From assembly GCA_030699005.1 (NCBI GenBank), contig JAUYLQ010000035.1:1-17681 (forward strand): a stretch of DNA of 17,681 bases. Direction: 5' to 3'. The DNA is from an archaeon (GTDB taxonomy: Archaea; Nanobdellota; Nanobdellia; Pacearchaeales; GW2011-AR1). Within the stretch, counting starts at the first letter, position 1. Every line of letters begins with the position of its first letter. The position numbers were made by a program, and so were the translations under genes. The notes beneath the pieces were generated by a model. The model saw nothing but the letters and a program-made list of their open reading frames with translations, was not told where the DNA came from and did not search any database. Shown here piece by piece: positions 14,052 through 17,681 of the stretch.

Positions 14052-14933
14052 TTAAGATTTAATCTTACATAGGTCTGCAATATATCTTAATTTTTCAATA
14101 TAGTTGCCCCTTAAATTCTTTAGAGAATCTAATGATTTATTTATATATTCCTGATTTAACTTAATAACTTTCTCCGGGATTGTAGATTTTTTTATTAATT
14201 CGACACAATCCTTTGGTTTTTTCCTGTAATTTTCTAATATAAAGTCTTTTTCATCTTTAGGTAGAGTATCAAAAAATTCCTTAACAATAAACGCTCTTTG
14301 TTTTCCTTCAAATACATCATTTTCAAAATCTTCGTAATCATCTTTTATCTGAAAAGCTAAACCAAAATTTTTTCCATAATCTAAGATTTTATTTGTCTCC
14401 TTATCCCCAAAATTTTTAATTGAGCAAGCAATATAAAGAGGGAGCAAAATCATAGGAGAAGTAGTTTTTTCTATCATTAAAAAATATTCTTTTAAGTTTA
14501 TTGGTTTAATTTTTTCATGGGTATAAGTATAATCTATCCCCTGACCAATATAAATTTGTTTTAATGTGTCATTCCATTTATTTAGAAGAGCTAGTTTTTT
14601 TTCTGAGTTTAACTTTAATTTATTAAGAATTTCAAAAAATTTATCCGTCATTGTTGCTTGAAGAATGAATCCAACAATAACCCTCATTTCTTTGTCTTTT
14701 GTCTTGGGATTATCTAAAAATTTATCTACAATAAGAGTTTGTGCCTCAAAACCCTTTAAACATTTCATTAATTCAATAATCTCACCTTTAATCTCTTCTT
14801 TATCAAAAAAGGCGGAGATTAGGATGTTTACGGAATTCAAGGTTTTAGTTTCCTTACTTGTATAATCTTTTTCAGTATCCAAAATTTCATTAAACTTGTT
14901 TCTAAATGAAATTGGAAATAGATTGAATTCCAT
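14052..14933 (-). CDS. Prenyl diphosphate synthase-like protein with degenerate first Asp motif
   Basis: This 293-residue all-alpha protein looks like a trans-prenyl (isoprenyl diphosphate) synthase, the family that extends isoprenoid chains from allylic diphosphates and IPP with magnesium. The second aspartate-rich motif is clear: FGLAFQIKDDYEDF (D198, D199, D202). GQGIDYTY (130-137), EKTTSPMILLPLYIA (155-169) and the lysine in EGKQRAF (K211) also match. The first motif, normally DDxxD, reads VDKFLD (D70, K71, D74), so one metal-binding aspartate is lysine. The protein may be a divergent enzyme, use a different metal geometry, or act as a non-catalytic subunit. A 41-residue ORF ends 9 nt upstream in the same frame, and a palindromic operator sits before that ORF's TATA box, so expression is probably controlled by the adjacent HTH_10 regulator. 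Confidence 0.7.
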   Translation of the reverse strand: MEFNLFPISFRNKFNEILDTEKDYTSKETKTLNSVNILISAFFDKEEIKGEIIELMKCLKGFEAQTLIVDKFLDNPKTKDKEMRVIVGFILQATMTDKFFEILNKLKLNSEKKLALLNKWNDTLKQIYIGQGIDYTYTHEKIKPINLKEYFLMIEKTTSPMILLPLYIACSIKNFGDKETNKILDYGKNFGLAFQIKDDYEDFENDVFEGKQRAFIVKEFFDTLPKDEKDFILENYRKKPKDCVELIKKSTIPEKVIKLNQEYINKSLDSLKNLRGNYIEKLRYIADLCKIKS

Positions 14934-14942
14934 TTTTTGCGC

Positions 14943-15068
14943 CTATTGCTTTTCCTTTAGAGAAAGTGAAACAATTTCTTCTGAAGAATAGCAACTTTGC
15001 AGGTTTTCTTTCCCAAAGGTTCTTAATTCCTCAGGAAGGTCTTCAGGAGTTTTATTTAGTTGTCCCAT
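14943..15068 (-). CDS. 41-residue ORF leading the prenyl-synthase operon
   Basis: ATG at 15068 starts a 41-residue ORF (begins MGQLNKTPEDLPEELRTFG, ends LSLKEKQ, TAG stop at 14943-14945). The ATG is about 26 nt from a strong TATA element (AAAAATATATT, centred near 15094), so it is the first codon of a leaderless message. It ends 9 nt before the prenyl-synthase ATG and in the same frame: the three codons GCG CAA AAA separate the TAG from that ATG. It may be a small protein, a leader peptide for coupling, or the N-terminus of a longer enzyme cut off by the TAG. The composition is polar and acidic with one cysteine. I know no family for it. Confidence 0.5.
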   Translation of the reverse strand: MGQLNKTPEDLPEELRTFGKENLQSCYSSEEIVSLSLKEKQ

Positions 15069-15088
15069 AAAAAATAAATTGAGTTTTA

Positions 15089-15099
15089 GAATATATTTT
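15089..15099 (-). promoter_or_regulatory. TATA box of the 41-residue ORF / prenyl-synthase operon
   Basis: AAAAATATATT on the minus strand is centred about 26 nt before ATG 15068, giving a leaderless start. The palindromic operator at 15105-15118 is immediately upstream, where an activator would aid TBP/TFB binding. Confidence 0.6.
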
Positions 15100-15104
15100 T
15101 ATAT

Positions 15105-15118
15105 GCGAAATATTTCGT
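15105..15118. promoter_or_regulatory. Palindromic operator upstream of the prenyl-synthase operon
   Basis: GCGAAATATTTCGT, within the longer near-palindrome ATATGCGAAATATTTCGTATAT (15101-15122). It matches ACGAATTATTTCGT at 15815-15828 at 12 of 14 positions. Its place just upstream of the TATA box suggests activation by the HTH_10 protein encoded next door. Confidence 0.55.
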
Positions 15119-15121
15119 ATA

Positions 15122-15805
15122 TCATTCATCAATGTTTTGTTTTAGAATAAATGGGAGAATCTTTTTTTCCGCTTTTCTTAAATGAACCTGGTAATTAGAT
15201 AGCGACGAATTTGCCTTTTTTGCCAAATTTACCAAATCTATTTTTCTTGGAGAATTGTAATATCCTTCTTTTACTGCAAGACTAATAGCCCCATTCTGTT
15301 TTTTAGTTAATTCCGGGAAAATGCTCAACGGCATAATGCTTTTTATCTTTTTATCTTTGAAATAAAAAATTTTAAATTCTATCTCTTTATTCTCAATTCT
15401 TTTGCTTGAAAGAATTCTTTCAAATAAATCTCTTTCGGGAGAGGCAAACTCCCATTCTTCCCATCCTTCATTATCAAATATAACAGGTTTAAGATGTATT
15501 ATTGATGGGCTATAAGCCAAATCTAATCCTCTTCTTTTAGCCACAACTTCTGGTTCTTTATAGACCCCAATAAAAAAATCCTCATTTCTCTCTATTTTTA
15601 CTATCTTTTTATCCTTGCATAAACTACTGAAAAAGGATTTTTTATTTTTCTCTTCACCATGAACTATTCCAGAACCAATAACATATACTTCATTATTCTT
15701 CTTATAATTATTCAAACTATAAAAGTAAATCTTTACCCCAAATTTTTGACATCTAAAATTATAAGGATTCCATTTTTCTCTTATCTTAATCTTCATTGAC
15801 CACAT
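15122..15805 (-). CDS. HTH_10 (bacterio-opsin activator-like) transcription regulator
   Basis: The C-terminal part, about the last 55 residues, is a helix-turn-helix of the HTH_10 type: FPELTKKQNGAISLAVKEGYY, then NSPRKIDLVNLAKKANSS, then LSNYQVHLRKAEKKIL. In haloarchaea such proteins (Bat and relatives) activate retinal/opsin and other genes. The N-terminal 170 residues form an alpha/beta region that could sense a ligand; I see no known sensor motif, though the HTH_10 family often carries such a part. A frame with a TTG codon runs up to 15853, but the TATA box (near 15843) predicts transcription from about 15817, so ATG 15805 (MWSMKIK) or 15796 is the real start. A palindromic operator at 15815-15828 lies over that start, suggesting autorepression. 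It likely controls the adjacent prenyl-synthase operon. Confidence 0.75.
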   Translation of the reverse strand: MWSMKIKIREKWNPYNFRCQKFGVKIYFYSLNNYKKNNEVYVIGSGIVHGEEKNKKSFFSSLCKDKKIVKIERNEDFFIGVYKEPEVVAKRRGLDLAYSPSIIHLKPVIFDNEGWEEWEFASPERDLFERILSSKRIENKEIEFKIFYFKDKKIKSIMPLSIFPELTKKQNGAISLAVKEGYYNSPRKIDLVNLAKKANSSLSNYQVHLRKAEKKILPFILKQNIDE

Positions 15806-15814
15806 ATTACTAAT

Positions 15815-15828
15815 ACGAATTATTTCGT
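15815..15828. promoter_or_regulatory. Palindromic operator over the regulator's transcription start
   Basis: ACGAATTATTTCGT has perfect 5-bp arms (ACGAA/TTCGT) and lies between the regulator's TATA (about 15838-15848) and its ATG. Binding here would block transcription, unlike the twin site at 15105-15118. Confidence 0.55.
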
Positions 15829-15837
15829 GTTTAAATA

Positions 15838-15848
15838 ATTTTATAAAA
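15838..15848 (-). promoter_or_regulatory. TATA box of the HTH_10 regulator
   Basis: TTTTATAAAAT-like element on the minus strand, centred near 15843. It predicts transcription from about 15817 and rules out the upstream TTG at 15853 as the start. Confidence 0.5.
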
Positions 15849-15867
15849 ATCAAAATAGCCTCGCCTG

Positions 15868-15881
15868 AAAAAAAATAAAAC
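15868..15881 (-). terminator. T-rich terminator after the initiator tRNA
   Basis: The minus strand reads GTTTTATTTTTTTTT directly after the discriminator base, the oligo-T signal usual at archaeal RNA-gene ends. Confidence 0.55.
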
Positions 15882-15957
15882 TAGCGAGGGTGGGATTTGA
15901 ACCGCACGACCTCCGGGTTATGGGCCCGACGAGCACTCCAGACTGCTCTACCTCGCT
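15882..15957 (-). tRNA. Initiator tRNA-Met(CAU) with C33 and a bulged T stem
   Basis: 76-nt tRNA: acceptor AGCGAGG/CCUCGCU with the A1-U72 pair of archaeal/eukaryal initiators, D stem GAGC/GCUC, anticodon arm with the three G-C pairs of initiators (GGG/CCC) around CCCAUAA (anticodon CAU), and T loop UUCAAAU. Two oddities: base 33 is C rather than U, and the T stem pairs GUG-GG with CCCAC only if an extra C is bulged on the 5' side. No CCA is encoded. Its last 14 nt are repeated at 13991-14004. Confidence 0.85.
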
Positions 15958-16041
15958 ATATTTTAAATACAAACTATACAAAAATAAAGATTCCATCCGC
16001 TTTTAAAGGTTTCTTAAAATTTTAGATTGTTTCTTAAACTT

Positions 16042-16284
16042 TTACATTACAAGACCGGCATATTTCAAGATTCTTTCAAATAACTTAATTCCTTCATAGG
16101 TCAGGCAATAATTTGAATCATCTTCTCCAACCGGAATCTTAAAAGCGTATCCTTTTTCAATCAGGTCCAATGCCGCATCAGTCAAACCTGGAACAAACTT
16201 TTTATAATTTACCCCTTCAGGGATATCTTCTGACATAATACACAACGCCTGAATAAATTTATTGTCAATTGATTTACCTGTCAT
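16042..16284 (-). CDS. Small hypothetical protein, 80 residues
   Basis: This short protein has helices (SIDNKFIQALCIMSEDI, TDAALDLIEKGYAFKI) and an end of the form LTYEGIKLFERILKYAGL. The helix - short strand - helix order and the YEGIKLFERIL tail resemble a small winged-helix fold, but this is a weak structural guess. No membrane span. A TATA-like GAATTTAAAACG near 16309 is 25 nt upstream of the ATG and supports a leaderless start. It is divergent from the topoisomerase gene, with 96 nt between the two starts, so the two promoters lie back to back. Confidence 0.6.
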   Translation of the reverse strand: MTGKSIDNKFIQALCIMSEDIPEGVNYKKFVPGLTDAALDLIEKGYAFKIPVGEDDSNYCLTYEGIKLFERILKYAGLVM

Positions 16285-16349
16285 CAGCTTTAATTTAGGA
16301 ATTTCGTTTTAAATTCTTTTCTATAATTAAAGAGTATAATGCAAAAACT

Positions 16350-16358
16350 TAATATAAT
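16350..16358 (+). promoter_or_regulatory. TATA-like element of the topoisomerase gene
   Basis: TTAATATAATG is centred about 27 nt before ATG 16381, favouring that start. Another candidate (TCTATAATTAAAG, about 16320-16332) would fit the in-frame ATGs at 16339 or 16357. Confidence 0.4.
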
Positions 16359-16380
16359 GAGGAAATATAGGAATTTATGT

Positions 16381-17681
16381 ATGGCAAAGCGAAAAAGCCG
16401 TGAAGAAGTGGCCAGTGAATCTTTTTTCAGACCTGGGAGCGATTTTAAAAGAACAACTGAAAAAGTTGTAAAAGAGGTAAAACCTGAAGTAAGGCGGGAT
16501 GAATTTTTAAGAAACACAACTGAAAAAATGGTGAAAGATTATAACCCAGATATAAACAGGCAAATGTCAACAGAAATAATCTCTTCAAAACCCATCAGTT
16601 CTGAACTTGTCTCCATAGAAAAAGAGGGAAATATAAAAAAAAGCAGGAAAAACGGAAAAAAAGGAAAGAAAAAAACCGCAGCTAAAAAAGAAAAAAAGAC
16701 TACAACAAAAAACGAAATTTATGTTCCCCCAAAAATTCTTTTGAAACAAAACGGATATGAGCTGATAATTACTGAAAAACCACAAGCCGCCCTGAAAATT
16801 TCAAATGCCCTTGGAGTTTCAACAAAAAGGGAGCTTGTAAGGGGAGTTTCATATTATGAAGTTGATAGAGATGGGAAAAAAATAATTGTTGCCTGCGCTG
16901 TCGGGCACCTTTTTACACTAAAACAGAATGTTCCAGGTTCAAACGTCCCCATTTTTGACATTTCCTGGGTTCCAAATTACATGGTAAAAAAAGGTGACTT
17001 CACAAAAAAGTATTATGACACTTTGCTAAAACTTGCGAAAAATGCAGGTTCAATAACAGTTGCAACAGATTTTGACATTGAAGGGGAAGTTATAGGAAGA
17101 AATGTGGTAAAGCTGATTTGCAACCAAAATGATGCAAACAGAATGAAATTTTCAACTCTTACCCAGAACGAGCTGAATCAATCTTATGAAAATAAAGCTC
17201 CCCACATAAACTGGGAGCAGGCAGTTGCAGGGGAATCCAGGCATTACCTTGACTGGTTTTATGGAATAAATTTATCCCGTGTTCTTATGAATGCAATAAA
17301 AACTACTGGAAAGTTCAAAATAATGTCAATTGGAAGAGTTCAGGGTCCGGCTTTAAACCTTATTGTCGAAAGAGAAAGGGAAATTCAAAATTTCAAAAAA
17401 GAGCCATTTTGGCAGGTTTTTATTACAACTGCAAATCCTAAAATAGAACTTGGGTGCACGAAAGATTTTTTTCAAAAAGAAGAATTAAAAAATTTTGAAA
17501 ATATCGAAGGGCATGAGATTGAACTCTCAACAAAAAAAACCGAACAAAAAGTTCCCCCTAATCCTCCGTTTGACTTAACAAGCCTCCAAACTGAAAGCTA
17601 TAAACTTTACGGAGTTACTCCTTCAAACACCCTTAAAGCAGCACAGTCACTTTACCTGGCAGGATTAATTTCATATCCCAG
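16381..17681 (+). CDS. topA: DNA topoisomerase I, type IA (3' end outside window), with basic N-terminal extension
   Basis: The first 433 residues are visible; the frame runs off the right edge. The TOPRIM domain begins near residue 126 (YELIITEKPQAALKISNALG, E127 region catalytic Glu) and contains ATDFDIEGEVIG, the DxDxEG metal motif. SIGRVQGPALNLIVERE and the VPPNPPFDLTSLQTES region follow. The window ends at GLISYP, where Tyr432 is the expected DNA-linking tyrosine (family motif SYPRT). Type IA enzymes relax negative supercoils by single-strand passage. Archaeal members usually start within a few residues of the LIITEKP strand. Here about 120 residues precede it: a repeated motif (TTEKVVKEVKPEVRRDEF, then TTEKMVKDYNPDINRQM) and a long Lys/Gly-rich stretch (about residues 81-108). 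I chose ATG 16381; in-frame ATGs at 16339 and 16357 are possible. Confidence 0.88.
   Translation, partial: MAKRKSREEVASESFFRPGSDFKRTTEKVVKEVKPEVRRDEFLRNTTEKMVKDYNPDINRQMSTEIISSKPISSELVSIEKEGNIKKSRKNGKKGKKKTAAKKEKKTTTKNEIYVPPKILLKQNGYELIITEKPQAALKISNALGVSTKRELVRGVSYYEVDRDGKKIIVACAVGHLFTLKQNVPGSNVPIFDISWVPNYMVKKGDFTKKYYDTLLKLAKNAGSITVATDFDIEGEVIGRNVVKLICNQNDANRMKFSTLTQNELNQSYENKAPHINWEQAVAGESRHYLDWFYGINLSRVLMNAIKTTGKFKIMSIGRVQGPALNLIVEREREIQNFKKEPFWQVFITTANPKIELGCTKDFFQKEELKNFENIEGHEIELSTKKTEQKVPPNPPFDLTSLQTESYKLYGVTPSNTLKAAQSLYLAGLISYP

Noticed and set aside
16290..16785. Minus-strand open frames of 66 and 75 residues
   Set aside because: They lie opposite the topoisomerase N-terminal extension; their Phe/Ser-rich content is the antisense of Lys/Glu-rich coding sequence.

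Overview
The window looks like a piece of an AT-rich genome from a small-genome archaeon, most plausibly a DPANN lineage of the Pacearchaeota/Woesearchaeota type (inference). The archaeal evidence is an archaeal-type DnaG C-terminus, an archaeal-clade endonuclease IV, an S-layer-like membrane-anchored surface protein, an HTH_10 regulator, an initiator tRNA with an A1-U72 pair, no encoded tRNA CCA ends, and TATA boxes centred about 26 nt upstream of the start codon of most genes. That spacing implies mostly leaderless transcripts. Genes are tightly packed and two convergent pairs share a TTAA stop overlap.

Layout. Positions 1-2177 hold the DnaG C-terminus, a convergent FAD-dependent oxidoreductase and an unknown gene. 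Positions 2205-4730 hold an endonuclease IV, a secreted S-layer-like protein and a small unknown gene. Positions 4727-8293 (minus strand) carry an SMC ATPase and RNase HII. The SMC is unusual: the heads are SMC-type, but a Rad50-type CPLC zinc hook sits exactly mid-chain instead of an SMC hinge domain. Positions 8380-9925 carry an HD-domain protein and TrhO (tRNA U34 hydroxylase). A DUF1861 gene interrupted by one in-frame TAA follows on the minus strand.

Positions 11330-11800 (minus strand) are a dense RNA region: three serine tRNAs (GCU, GGA, CGA), with three copies of an imperfect hairpin placed before two of them. The hairpins keep their fold through compensatory changes, and their 5' strand copies the first 13-14 nt of the tRNA they precede. 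I find this the most novel-looking feature. Next, all on the minus strand, are unknown genes and a 7-transmembrane protein with a winged-helix protein translated right behind it.

Positions 13868-15957 look like a small tRNA-bounded cassette. The initiator tRNA lies at one end, with a 14-bp copy of its 3' end at 13991-14004 and a shorter copy at 13868-13877. Inside are an HTH_10 (bacterio-opsin-activator-like) regulator, a 41-residue ORF and a prenyl-synthase-like gene with a degenerate first aspartate motif. Two near-identical palindromic sites with ACGAA/TTCGT arms suggest a simple circuit: one lies just upstream of the TATA box of the small ORF/prenyl-synthase operon (activator position), the other lies over the regulator's own transcription start (repressor position).

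The window ends inside a type IA topoisomerase gene, at its catalytic tyrosine. That protein carries an unusual lysine-rich N-terminal extension of about 120 residues containing a repeated motif.
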